From Prunus persica (taxonomy: Eukaryota > Streptophyta > Magnoliopsida > Rosales > Rosaceae), in NCBI RefSeq assembly GCF_000346465.2, contig NC_034009.1, positions 10,396,186 through 10,460,185 on the forward strand: a DNA stretch of 64,000 bases, given 5' to 3'. Below, one piece after another: positions 21,341-33,085 of the stretch. The translations under genes and the position numbers were made by a program. The first letter of the stretch is position 1. Each line of letters starts with the position of its first letter. The notes under the pieces are model-generated. The model searched no databases. It saw only the letters and a list, made by a program, of their open reading frames with translations, and was not told the origin of the DNA.

Positions 21341-22357
21341 AGTTTTTCTCTTCTTTTTTCTTTTTCTTTTTTGATCGAATCAGGTTAGTCCCTTTTAAGG
21401 ACCGTCCCTGCTTATGGAAGTTTTGAACCAATCATGATGTCTTGGTCCTTTCGGAGAACTTTGGCAACGAATCTTATAGAATCTCACATTGCCAAAAAGA
21501 ACTCACGTATACTTCCCATGCTGGGGAAACTTTACTTTGCCCCTTGCGGAGTATGGTTTTGGGCCAGGGAGGAAACTTGACCGAGTGAGAAGGAATCTAA
21601 ATGGGTGCTTGTCTAAAAGCAGTACTCAATTTAAGCATTTTATGTGTTTTTTATTTTTTGGTGTGAGGAACTTGCTCCCAAAGGAGTTAGAGATGGAGCC
21701 ACCCACTGCTCACTATCGTAGTTATGAATGTTTTTTCATGCAGCATTTGGGATGAAAATTTGAACAATTAATCCGCATCTACATTTACAGCTTATCAGAA
21801 CCCATTTGAGTTCCAAAAACCTAAAAAACTTCCCTTTCTCTACTTTGTTTACTTCATCAACTTTTTTCATGCATATTTGTGTCAGTGGGACTTACAAATG
21901 GAGATGTAAAAATTAATGTATATCTATGATTTTTATTTTATATTTTTCGACGAGACGTAAATTTACAACTTCAATATTCCGGCCCATTGAAGCTCTAAAT
22001 AGTACAACACAAAAACGATGAAAGAAAATGTGGAGTTCATCGAATAGTACAACACAGAGAAAAAGTGGGACAGATGCATAGAGGAGGACAAGAAGATGGA
22101 GAGAAGAGATTGAGAATGATGAAAAAAAAATTGAGAGAGATGGAGTGGATGCTACTCAAGAGGAGATGTGCTGAGGTTTTTAACAGTAACACTTTTATAT
22201 TCTTCTTTTTTTAAAAAAAAAAAATTAGCTGGATGAAACCTATTAAATACATTCATTATGCATTATTAAAACAAGAAGCATTCTTGCTTTGGTGATTTAC
22301 GGTGCGTTTGGATGAGGGAAATAAACTTTGGATTTTGACAGAAGTCATAATTTCTAA
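21341..22357. other. Intergenic DNA, possible decayed retrotransposon sequence
   Basis: 21360-21760 reads like old transcribed or retroelement DNA, but no domain could be recognised. 21960-22200 is purine-rich. Nothing annotated with confidence. Confidence 0.35.
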
Positions 22358-22752
22358 GAGCGTCTCAAGCATCCTCTTCAAAGGCTTTGGAACACTAAAA
22401 TAGATGAGCCACATCAGCAAACCTTCTCCAACAGCCTTGTCAAACCCACTCACCAAACAGTGACTCCTCATTGACTCTACATCACATATTTACTAATTAA
22501 GCTTTGGAACAACAAAACTAGTGAAAATGATGTATTATTATTTAAATATTGATATGATATTGTTAAATCAAATTAAATATTAATTTTTGATTAAAAAGAT
22601 GAAAAAAAAAGTCAAACATTGAATTAATTACACTGAAGAGGCTGTTGGAGGTACAAAATAGTAAAGTAGCAAACTTTACTCTTCAAATTGTCACGTAGGT
22701 CAACAAACCACAATTTGAAGAGTTTAGTTTGAAGAGACTATTGGAGATGCTC
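22358..22752. mobile_element. Tourist/PIF-Harbinger-type MITE
   Basis: A 395-bp element has a left end GAGCGTCTCAAGCATCC and a right end GGAGATGCTC preceded by TTTGAAGAGACTATT. Reversed, the right end reads GAGCATCTCCAATAG, then TCTCTTCAAA, matching the left end. TAA flanks both sides (22355-22357 and 22753-22755), the expected 3-bp PIF/Harbinger duplication. No coding capacity. Confidence 0.75.
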
Positions 22753-22755
22753 TAA

Positions 22756-23423
22756 ATTGACATAAACTGTGTTTGGATAACAAAACAACGAAATTTATAA
22801 ATTTCGCATGAGAAAAAATATGGAATTTGGAAGTCATAAATCCCAACTTTAAATTCTATCTAAATAGTACTCATTTCTAAAATTCCAAAAGTAGAGATTG
22901 AGTTTTAAAAAAATAGAACTTTACAAATGAACGTTAAATTACGTGTTTAAATTCGTTAACCAAACAACAAATTTTATAAATTCTACCACATTAATTTTCA
23001 TCATTTTATATTTTATCATTTATAAATTCCTTTGTATTTATAAATTTCGTTTTTTCGTTAGTTTGGCCAATTTTCGGGTTGATTTTCCCATCCCCATAGG
23101 TAGTATCTTGGGCTCAAACAAAGGTATATATATATGGGAAAAAGATAAATGTAATATACATTGACACAACGGATGTGGTGGCCTATACTTCCAAGTAACC
23201 CAAGTGAACAAATAAAAATCGAATGGATCAGAAAGTTGATGACCATGCACTGGTCATCCATGATTGAAGGGAGCCAGTAATAAGCATTACCAACCATTTG
23301 TAATGCTTCCCAAATGTGGACAAAAAACACAACGACCCCTAATTTTGTCGTGACTCGTGAACAATGATCTCCCCACCTCACAATCCCTAACAGAAATAAC
23401 TGTCATTCTGAGCTCCCCTCCCA
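22756..23423. other. Upstream region of the pectin methylesterase gene
   Basis: AT-rich DNA with repeated AAATTTATAAATTTC-like palindromes (22790-22810 and 22970-23050), possibly another decayed inverted-repeat element. From 23150 it becomes less AT-rich and leads into the promoter. No gene seen. Confidence 0.45.
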
Positions 23424-23430
23424 TATAAAT
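23424..23430 (+). promoter_or_regulatory. TATA box of the pectin methylesterase gene
   Basis: TATAAAT within CCATATAAATACC, 225 bp upstream of the start codon, sits in a locally GC-richer stretch. Spacing fits a plant promoter with a 5' UTR of about 190 nt. Confidence 0.55.
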
Positions 23431-23654
23431 ACCTCCATAACCCAACAATTTGAAAGCAGCAAGGGCACCAATAAGTATTGTCCAGTGCCCCAAATAAAGT
23501 GACCCCAACAGCTCTGCAGCAACTCACCTGAAAAAGAAATAAGAAGTTCCAGCAACAAAAATCCTTTTGTTTAACCCTTCTTATTTTCTCTTTCGCCGCC
23601 AGAATCCTTCTTTAAAAAAATTCTATAAATTAGTTATTAAATATATTATTCAAA

Positions 23655-25473
23655 ATGAGCGGAGGAGAAGCACAGAATAAGAAAAAGATGGCCATCATCG
23701 GCGTCTCCGCTCTGATTCTGGTGGCTATGGTAGTTGCTGTAACTGTTGGGGTCACCGTGTCACGGCACCAAGGCAAATCCGGCGGTGAGCAAACATCCAC
23801 GTCGACAAAGGCGATCCAGTCGATCTGCCAGCCCACGGACTACAAAAAGACCTGCGAGGACAACCTGTCCAAGGTGGCCAGCAACGTCACCGACCCAAAA
23901 GAGCTGGTCAAGGCAGGGTTCCAGGTCGCCATCGGCCAGCTCCGCGAGGTCATCAAGAACTCGACGACCTTGAAGGCGCTTGCCAAGGACTCCAGAGCAA
24001 ACCAGGCCTTGCAGAACTGCAAGGAGCTCTTAGAGTATGCCATCGACGATTTGGGTGACTCGTTCGATAAGCTGGGTCCCTTTGACTTCACCAAGCTTGA
24101 TTCCTACGTGGAGGATCTCAAGGTCTGGCTCAGCGCCGCCATGACGTACGAGCAAACTTGCCTGGATGGGTTTCAGAACACCACCGGTGACGCTGGAGCG
24201 AAGATGAGGCAGTTCTTGAAGACATCTCAGGAGCTCACCAGCAACGGCCTTGCCATGGTAAGCGAAGTGTCCACGTTGTTCAAGGCTCTGAACATCAAGA
24301 CCGGGCGCCGCCTCCTCCAAGACGCTGCCACGGCCACTGATGAGAATAGGTTCCAGAGGGCTAAGATCATCCCTGCTTGGATCGACAACCGAAGGCTCGA
24401 CCTCGCCACCGCCACTCCTCTGACGCTGAAACCCGATGTGGTGGTGTCCAAGAAGGGAGATGGCAAATACAAGACTATTAACGAAGCCTTGAAGGACATC
24501 CCAAAGAACAACGAGGTGAAGGTCTTCGTGATTTATGTCAAGGAGGGTGTGTACGACGAGCATGTCTTTTTCGATAAGCACATGACCAATGTCATGCTTA
24601 TCGGAGATGGCCCTACCAAGACCGTTATCACCGGTAGGAAGAACTACGCCGATGGTACCCAAACGTACCAGACTGCCACAGTTGGTAAGTACAACGTTTT
24701 GACATATGCATGTTATATTGTTAGGATTTTAGAACTATGCCTAGTCTCACTCATTATGTACATTATTATGTTTTGCAGCTGTTGTTGGAGACTACTTCAT
24801 TGCCAAGGACGTCGGATTCGAGAACACAGCCGGAGCCATCGGACACCAAGCCGTGGCTCTGCGTGTGCAGTCAGACTTGTCCATTTTCTACAACTGCAAC
24901 ATGGACGGGTACCAAGACACCCTCTACACCCAAACCCACAGGCAATTCTACCGCGACTGCACCATCAGTGGAACAATCGACTTCATCTTTGGGGACGCAG
25001 CCGCCGTCTTCCAAAACTGCAAGATGATCGTCAGGAAGCCATTGGAGAACCAGGCCTGCATGGTGACAGCCCACGGTAGACTCGACATGCGCTCACCCTC
25101 AGCTCTCATCCTCCAAAACTGCACCATCTCCGGCGAGCGTGGCTACGACAAGGAACTCAACAAGGCCTACTTGGGCAGGCCATGGACGAGCTTGGCTAGG
25201 GCCATCGTCATGCAATCCCAGATCGATGACGTCATCGCTCCCGAAGGGTGGATGGAATGGACCGGTACCGCAAATCACAACACATGCTGGTTCGGTGAGT
25301 TCGGAAACAGGGGAGTTGGTGCAGAGCTGAGCAAGAGGGTTACGTGGAGCGGGATGAAAAAGCTTACACCTGAGCAAGCCGCCGATTTCACGGCTGGCAA
25401 GTTCATCTTCGGTGATAGATGGATTCTGCCCAGCGGTGTGCCTTACGTTGCTGGCATGATGACCGGAGTGTAG
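23655..25473 (+). CDS. Pectin methylesterase with N-terminal inhibitor (PMEI) pro-domain
   Basis: Exons 23655-24684 and 24779-25473 (GT-AG intron, 94 bp) encode 574 residues. The enzyme removes methyl esters from homogalacturonan in the cell wall. Residues about 13-33 form a hydrophobic signal anchor. A PMEI-like pro-region (about 50-210, QSICQPTDYKKTC...) is followed by the dibasic processing motif RRLL (218-221) and a second RRLD near 246. The catalytic domain has GVYDE, GHQAVALR (Gln367), GYQDTL (Gln389, Asp390), TIDFIFG (Asp411) and LGRPW (Arg477, Trp479): all catalytic residues known for the family are present. It is GC-richer than its surroundings. The frame is open, so it looks functional. 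Transposon-derived sequence starts within about 25 bp of the stop. Confidence 0.95.
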
Positions 25474-25974
25474 ATAACGATGAGAATCCATCGTCATGTA
25501 GACGGTTTTTAAACCGTCGTGAAATCGATTGTCATCTAAATTATTGCCGTTGTTACAACATACCACGTCATCTTCAACTAAAAACCGACGTCTAATTAAT
25601 ATAAAAAGGGCAAAAAAGGCAAATTTCGATAAGCATAGACAACGCTCTTAGAAACTTCACGTCGTCTGAATGAGATAACATGATACAATTTATCAACCTC
25701 GTGCAGTAACGTAGAGTAACAATGACAAAAACTATTAACTTATCGTCGTGTAGAATCGCTGTCATGACAGTACTTGAAAATAAAGTGCCATGGTTAATCA
25801 AGATTCCACAGCGCTTATGGTATGGAACAACGTGAAAATGTAGTAGTAATGGCTGTAAATATGGGAAGAACGATATTATGATCTACTACAACCCTAGTAT
25901 TTACATGGCTATCGTTGTTACTTTAACTTACCACAACGCGAATTATATAAATATAGACGTGGTTCCTCCCTCTA

Positions 25975-26700
25975 TATGGCATTGATAACACCGATATCGT
26001 CGTGAGAATTTTGTTAGACTACGTCAGGGATCAGCCTACTGATGTTCAGAAGAACTTTCACGATGGATCTTTAAATGCATTTTGTGATTCTGATAGATGA
26101 CGGTAAATGTCCATGGAAGGTCGTAGTGAATTCGTTAAATACGTCGTTTGTACCCTTTACCGTAGTATTATTATATTTGAAATGTCGCATCTATGAACAA
26201 CTCCGTAGCGAATACCACTCTGATAACACCGGTATCGTCATGTGTATGTTTGTTAGATGACGGTAGGTAACTTACCGATGTTCAAAAGAACTTTCACGAC
26301 AAATATTTAAACTGAAATGCCTTTTGTGGTTCTGATAGACGACTATAAATATATATGGAAGGTTGTAGTGAAGTCCTTAAATACATTGTTTTGTACCATT
26401 TATCGACGTGTTATTATATTTGAAATATCACTTCTACGAACAACTTCGTCGTGAATACGGCGCTGATAACACCAATATCATCGTGTGTATGTTTGTTAGA
26501 TGTTGACAAGTATCAACTTACCGATGTTTAGAAGAACTTTCACAAAAGATATTTAAACTGAAATGCCTTTTGTGGTTCTGATAGATGACGGTATATATAT
26601 ACACACACATACATATACATATGGAAGGTCATAGTGAAGTCGTTAAATACGTCGTTTTGTACCCTTTACCATTGCATGTTTATATTTGAACTGTCGCTTC
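25975..26700. repeat. ~244-bp tandem repeat, about three copies
   Basis: The segment CTGATAACACC[GA]..ATCGTC...GAAGAACTTTCAC...TTGTG[AG]TTCTGATAGA...GGAAGGT recurs; TTGTG-TTCTGATAG lies at about 26081, 26324 and 26568. The copies are diverged by substitutions and a (TA/CA) expansion near 26594-26620. The repeat lies in the remnant's subterminal region and is not obvious in the young family-1 copies. Confidence 0.7.
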
Positions 26701-27205
26701 TATGGAGAACTTCATCGTGAATATACAGTAGTAACGGCTGCATATGACCGTCGTTGTTTGATTATTATGTACGATGCTTTCAACTAAATGACAGTCATGT
26801 GTGTTAACCTTTAGATGTCAATACCTACATTACGGTCGTGGTCTGATAATAAAAAAGACGTTATTTTTCATTCAGCGTCGCTAATTGGAATTCGATTTTA
26901 TTTAATTGACATATTTTTTTATTTCAAATGGCGGTTTTTATTTAGGTACAGTTGTTTACCATCGTCCATTCCACGACGTTTGTTAAAAAAGGACGTTGTG
27001 TATCATTTAGATGTTTGTTTTTGCAATTTGTTAACTAGACCGTCGTATTTTATATCTTGAACCCAGTATTTTTAATACTGAAAGTGTTGTGCCCAAAACC
27101 TGCATAGTGAAAGTAAAAAAAATAATGTCATACATTACAATTTATTACAAAATTAATGTCATACAGAGCCATTTAGGGCATAACTAATGTCACACATTAC
27201 AACCA

Positions 27206-27905
27206 TCATTCAATCCATATATTTTCACTCCCAAACTTACCAGCTAGTTCATCAAATGTGCCAACATTTGGCATCCTTCTGGTAAATGGCTCACACTCAA
27301 TTCTCACATCACCTAGCACGACATCACCTAGCACGTCATCACCAATAACATTATTATATTCTTTATTAGGCATTAATAAAACTACCGACCAGATCGTTAC
27401 ACCTTTCGTGTGGGTCGAAACTTACCCGACAAGGAATTTCGCTATCTCAACTATAATGCGTTGGGTTGTCAACAAAAAATACTTGTTTGACTTAAGAAGC
27501 CATAACAAATTGGTCATTTCTATGTCCAATTTTACTCAGATCTACAAGGGTAAATCCAAGTTCATTGACTACAAGGCCAGAAACATTACCTATCCAATCA
27601 CACCTAAAGATTGGAATTCAAAAAATTTGGTAGTCAAGGCCCCAAATATCTTGAATGACACCATAAAAACCTATATTTGAGACAATCAGGTTTTTATCCT
27701 TGGCACTTGCAACTTGCGCCTTAGTGAGTAAATAAACTCCACTATTTTGAATAGTCCTGACATCATCTTGTGCCTTAGTGTTAAATTTAACACATTTACT
27801 AAGATAGCTCTTATATGATGGCACTGCCATGCTTAAACCAGCTGCTAGCCACCTCAAATTTTCTAATACGCCATTATTATCTTTCCTATTGAGTTCACTT
27901 TGAAC
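27206..27905 (-). pseudogene. Decayed CACTA transposase exon (DUF4216) with a foreign insert
   Basis: It matches the last transposase exon of CACTA-1 (5746-6390) along its length: VQSELNRKDNNGVLENLRWLAAG, AQDDVRTIQNSGVYLL, FYGVIQDIWGLDYQ. The frame is broken, and the exon is longer than its 645-nt counterpart because about 66 bp at 27391-27456 replace a few bases after CTACCGACC. Acceptor sequence at 27906 is kept. Non-functional. Confidence 0.82.
27391..27456 (-). rRNA. Organellar 23S-type rRNA scrap (partial, inserted in a transposon exon)
   Basis: On the minus strand this reads AGCGAAATTCCTTGTCGGGT, then AAGTTTCGACCCACACGAAA and GGTGTAACGATCT. That is the conserved domain IV region of bacterial, plastid and mitochondrial large-subunit rRNA (normally GGTAGCGAAATTCC...GTAACGATCT). 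Nuclear 25S rRNA differs at this site. A few substitutions mark it as an old nuclear insertion. It has no rRNA function. Whether the donor was plastid or mitochondrion cannot be decided by eye. Confidence 0.8.
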
Positions 27906-28306
27906 CTGCAAGTTAATCATATCTCAATAAAAAAAATAGGCTTATTTACTGCAATGTCCCATGAAACTATGGTCAAATCCCAGATTGCCCTCCAAAAGTT
28001 AAAGTGGCTCATATTACCCCCTTGACCAAAGTTTGGTGTTCCACTATGCCCCCTACCGTCATCTCCATCTATAATTCCGTTAACATTGATGACGTGGTAG
28101 GGTTAGATTAGTAATTTTATATACATGGGTTCTTTATCCACCTCCAAGTTGGACAAACAAATAATAAAAAATAATTTATATTTATTAAATACTTTTAAAA
28201 AATAAAAATGAATTATACAACAAATTTTTTTTTAAAAAACAGAAATTGAAAGAAAAAAAAAAAAAATTCTAGCCCAATCGCCTTCCTCACCCTCCCAGCC
28301 CCTCAT

Positions 28307-28310
<4 letters not shown>

Positions 28311-28366
<56 letters not shown>
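28311..28366. repeat. (CT)n(CA)n microsatellite
   Basis: About 38 bp of CT repeats followed by about 18 bp of AC repeats at the inner edge of the left MULE TIR. The frame on the reverse strand across it is a low-complexity artefact. Confidence 0.9.
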
Positions 28367-28367
<1 letters not shown>

Positions 28368-28919
28368 CTTTACACAATATTCTCCATCTAAGCCCCATCC
28401 TTACCGCATGTTCGACCTTCCTTGACCCATCCATCCCCCACAACCACAGACCATCTAACGGATAGTGGTGCAAGGAGCGGAGTGATGAAACACAAAAAAT
28501 CAACCCATAGTCTATGCTGAGGACTCGCCGCAGGAGCAGCCGAACCCGGCTCTGAACCCGCACATGAATTCGCAGTCTCGACAGTCACCGCAGCCGCCTC
28601 AAATTCCAATTTGCGAGTCCATTTCTCGCGAGACTGGTCCAATTCGTTCAATTGAGCCCAGTGTTGTTGAATATCAAAGAAGTACTCGTTCATACCTCGA
28701 GTCTTCTGCTTTTGATTGGCTTCAAGGATCGATTTTTCATGCTGGGTTTGAACAAACTCTTCTTTCTCTTGCTTCTGTTCCTAGCCCACCAAAATCAGCA
28801 ACATAAGTATGTCACTCATTGGGCTATTTAATGAACCTACAACTGAGGAGATGTGGGGATTTGGTGTAGGTACTTTTGGGGAGGAAATGAGCTGAGTGAT
28901 GAAATTGAAAGGGTAGTGG
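28367..28919. other. MULE interior, possible captured sequence
   Basis: A 550-bp unique, GC-richer interior contains short open frames on both strands (28388-28693 minus; 28564-28806 plus). I do not recognise a host gene. Pack-MULEs often carry gene pieces here; that is only a possibility. Confidence 0.4.
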
Positions 28920-29183
28920 TGGTGTTTGTAGGGCGAGGCTGAAGTGCTGGGAGGATGAGGGAGATTGGATCTGGGCTAGTTTTTTTCTTCTTTCAATTTT
29001 ATGTTAATTTTTTTAAAAGTATTTAATAAATATAAATTATTTTTTATTATTTGCTTGTCCAACCTGGAGGTGGATAAAGAACCCATGTATATAAAATTAC
29101 TAATATAACCCTGCCACGTCATCAATATTAACGGAATTATGGATGGAGATAATGGTAGGGGGCAAAGTGAAACACCAAACCTT

Positions 29184-29660
29184 CACGACAAGGAAAATCC
29201 CTTTTAGCGACGAAACAAGATGGTCGCTATAACACCAAATTTCGTCGCCAAAGAAAAATAGCGACGAATATATTTGGTTGCCAAGGTCGTCGTGGAAAGC
29301 TCGTGGCTAAAAGATACAATGCGACGAAATAGGATTTCGTCGCTAAAAGATTTTGGCGACCAAATGTGTCGTCGCTAAACAGCTCTAAGTTGGTCGCCTA
29401 TAGAGAGGGAGTTGCCACCAATATACCAAAAGTTCCTGCGAACATGGAATTATTTGGCGACGAAATAAATATTTGGTCGCCTGAATATTTCAGCGACGAA
29501 ATTTTTGGTCGTGAAAGATGTAGTTTATTTGTAGCATATTTTAGTTGGTTTGGTTATTTTCATAATGAGCGAGGAAACTGATTGGTCTCCAAAACTATAG
29601 ATATTGGTATTATCAGATGGAGCGACGAAAACTAATTCGTCGCCAAGATGTGTATTTATT
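29184..29660. repeat. Family-2 left subterminal repeats (GCGACGAAA)
   Basis: Repeated TAGCGACGAAA, TTCGTCGCTAAA, GGCGACGAAAT and TTGGTCGCC motifs on both strands, spaced 15-40 bp. Likely binding sites for the family-2 TNPA-type protein, by analogy with En/Spm. Confidence 0.75.
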
Positions 29661-29947
29661 TATTTATTCTATATAATTATTTATATTTCAATCTTTGTAA
29701 CAGAATATTAATTAGTCCATAAAGATTTTGAAAAACAGTAAATAGATGAAATTAATAGAAATAGAATAATTACTATTCAAAAAGATACTAGTTGTTTAAG
29801 CACACATCAGTGTATTCTAGATACAAAAGTCCCCAAGGTATGTATGCTAGATACAAAAACCATCAAGTAGCTAGATACAGAAGCCCCATAGAACCCCCAA
29901 GGAAGGCTAGATACAAAAACCATCAAGTATGTAGATGTACACACAAC
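29661..29947. repeat. Short CTAGATACAAAA repeats in the 3' region of the family-2 TNPA-type gene
   Basis: GCTAGATACAAAA and variants, each followed by CCATCAAG or CCCCAAGG, occur about four times between 29815 and 29935. The rest is AT-rich DNA. Confidence 0.6.
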
Positions 29948-31565
29948 CTAATGACTATTTCCAATATCATCAAGATCTTCATGAACATTACGTGAACCAC
30001 CACTATTACCTTGATCATCATGACAAGGATAATCACCAACATGCTGGGACGGAACTAAATGTGAGGGTAGAGGACCATCATGGGTTCGCATCCACTCAAT
30101 GACATCCAAAAGTTTACCCACTGTGCCCTGAAGCTCACTTACTATGCCTTTCAACTCACCAACTGTGCTTTGAAGTTCCTTAACCTTTTGCTCTGTAGCA
30201 CAAGAAGAGGCAAATCCACCACTATGCGACCTCTCCACTCGGAGACTAGAACCCAAGCCTCGAATCCTCTTGCCCTTTGCAACCCCAAGTTCTACAGTCA
30301 TGATCTCTAACTGTTGTGGGATAGGGAGTGTGACTTGATCTAGTGGAGTTCCTGAACTCTCTGCCACTTGTTGCTTGGCTTTCTCATACTCTTCATTCAT
30401 CTTCTTCTACAAAAAGAAGCAAAATATAGATATGTCAATATATATAAATGCATAAAAAGAATGAAGTAAATGGGATGCCAGTATGATCAATTGTGTTCAT
30501 AAACTAGCAATGCCAATTATCCTAATCAAACAGTCACAATTAAAAAAAAAATCAACTTGAAGCAAATAATAAAAGGAAAAGGCACATAAAAAATGGAATA
30601 GATCTCTTCGGATATGCAGATTGCAGAAAGTTTGAAAATACTCACAGATCTTATAAGATCTTTTTGAGCATCTCCTGAAAGCAACAACAATACAAACAAG
30701 AAAATTCCAAAAACAGGGATTATAAATATTTGCCCAGCAACATGGCCCCCTTATAATTGGGTCTATTTTAACTTCTAAGAGCACAACGGGTTATTAGAAC
30801 TGAATATGTTTAATAGGTGTTTGGAATTGGGCCTCCAAAGAGGAAGAGAAGTACAACTGCAGCAGCTCTGTTTCAAAACGATCTTAGCATGCACTTTTTT
30901 TGGTTGTCAATATATAAGATCATGGAAAATTTAGAAAACTCAAGACACATATCTTCATTGTGTTTCTAATTAATTAGTTAAATTTGCAATGGATAAAGCC
31001 TTTATATGATGCTAAAACCAAAGTACACAATTAGCATCTAAAATAATGGGCCGTCAAAAACTTGCATGACCAGTTGGCTGATCTTTTGGATTGCAGATTA
31101 TGCAAGTCAATAGTTAATTGTTAGCAGGTTTATGTATTCCTTACCCCTTTAATTTCAGCAGCCTCATTGATCCACATGCTCTTACCCTTAAGCATATGCA
31201 TGTTGTTTCAATTCCTAATGTATGTAGGATTTTCACCCTTCTATTTTTCCCAACAAAAAGAAAATTAGAAATACTTGAAATTATTACAATATAATAAATA
31301 AAGAAAGATTTAAAGTGACCAAAAATTATAAACCTCTCTAGTAGCTTCCATATGTTTTAGGAAAGGACGTGACCCCCCTGTATGATCGAACTCTTTCTTT
31401 TTTCTGTTCTCAGCATTGGTCTTGCAGCGTTTCTGTTTTGATTAAATACATGAATTGTTTTTTTTTCTTTTTTCTATTTGATACTTAGAATAAGTTCCCA
31501 ACCAAAAAAAATGAAAACAGCAGATGTTATGATACATTAAATACCTGATATTGCTCATTTGTGTA

Positions 31566-32640
31566 CACTACTACAAAAAGTGAAAAAGACGACCAGAAAA
31601 CAACGACGGTCTAAGTGAAAACCGTCGTGGTTTATAAAAAGACGACGGTTCTAAAAACACCGTCGTGTAATATAACCTTAGACAACTAAAAAATGGAGTT
31701 TCAAATGGCTGTTCAAAAACAACGACGTACATAATTAAACAACCGACGTCTATTTGAAACAGATTTCCGCAGTGTAAAATCAATGCCAACAAAGAACGGC
31801 AGAAGTTATGAATCGACCGACGTAGAAAGTAAAGACGACGATTTCAATAAAAACTGCCGTTTTTACTCATAAAATAAGACGACGAGGTTTTCGTATAAGA
31901 CGCCGTATAATTACAAACAAATCCACGGCTTTAAAATACAAAATATCGCCGTATTAAATTAATTTACAACGACGGAAAATATAAATATATCGACGTCATT
32001 CTCGTATAGTTCTACGACGTTATCTTTAAATCGTACAATAAAATTTATCGTCGTATTTATTCATTTTATACGTCGTACCTTTAATTTTAACGGTCGTCTT
32101 AATAAGAATTTTTGTTAACAATTTTTTTCTTTGATTTTCTTATCCTACGTCGGTAGATCTACTTAATGACAAGAATTGAAATAACCACGACGGTTTATAT
32201 AGAACACCGCCGACATAATCAGATTTGTCTGAGATCCCAAGGGTTACGAAATCTTACCAGATGGAACTCTGTTCCACATCATAATCTTAACAGATGACAC
32301 AGATTTGCAAATATTGCGTCGTGTTAGTTTACAAATTCTAGAACATTAATTTCCCTCATTTTAAATTTCCTCGGGAAAGAAAAATCTATTTATCACGCTT
32401 TGGAATTGAAAACTAAAACTGAAAGAATACGGGAAAAAAAACTCTATTTATAATTTAAAAATAAAATCCACGTCGGTTGTAGTACACTTAACGACGTTTA
32501 ACAAAATAATCTACGTCGGTAATTATAAATCTACCGCCATCTTAACTTAATATAGACGACGAGAAAAGACGACGGTAGAACAGAAAACCGCCGTTGTTTC
32601 AGTTTCTTTAACATATCTTTCTGCAGGACTTGTATAGTTC
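31566..32640. repeat. CACTA-2 left subterminal repeats
   Basis: Mirror image of 16200-17271: ACGACGG/CCGTCGT and GACGTCGG motifs, with a motif-poor A/T stretch at about 32230-32460. No gene. Confidence 0.75.
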
Positions 32641-33085
32641 AAAGCATTGACAATGTCTTCATCATATCTCCCAGAAACTACTGATTCAATTGCTCATGCT
32701 TTAGAGGCCATCTGAAGCCACTTCTATTCTTTATCGCATTCTTGAAACCCATCTTCTTCTTCTGAAGCTCTACGGATAAAGGAAGAGGCTATCACAAATC
32801 CGACGGATCTTCTTAGGCAAGAAAATCAAGCAGAGGATCAGGCACATCTGATCTTCAGATTTCCCTGAGAAGCGAACTTTCCTTCGACAGCGAGTGGAGG
32901 CCAGGCTTGCATCTCTTTTGATGGAAAGCAAGGAGTATTCAGAAGCACTAAGTGTCCTATCAGGCTTGATCAAGGAAGTGAGAAGGCTAGTTGACAAGCT
33001 TCTTCTTGTGGACAAGCTTCTTCTTGTGGACATATATTTGATGCGAGTAAGCTCAATTTCTCTTTGAGAAAACATCCAAATTATT
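32640..33085 (+). pseudogene. Captured RPN6 fragment (CACTA-2 copy)
   Basis: The ATG at 32653 begins MSSSYLPETTDSIAHALEA, followed by stop codons and then NPSSSSEALRIKEEAITN, DLLRQENQAED, a GTSDLQISL remnant in another frame, EKRTFLRQRVEARLASLLM, KEYSEALSVLSGLIKE and VRRLVDKLLLVD. The order matches the RPN6 N-terminal third, with a block of perhaps 40-50 residues missing. A local 18-bp tandem duplication repeats KLLLVD. A degraded ESKLNFSLRKHP continuation follows to about 33080. It is on the same strand as gene A and about 1.6 kb upstream of it. Confidence 0.86.

Noticed and set aside
21360..21760. Possible coding or LTR sequence in the intergenic region
   Set aside because: No recognisable protein domain, primer site or terminal repeat; left unannotated.
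24030..24662. Long frame antisense to the pectin methylesterase
   Set aside because: Shadow of the GC-rich true coding strand; no domain.
28303..28563. Frame over the CT/CA microsatellite
   Set aside because: Low-complexity RE-repeat translation; not a gene.
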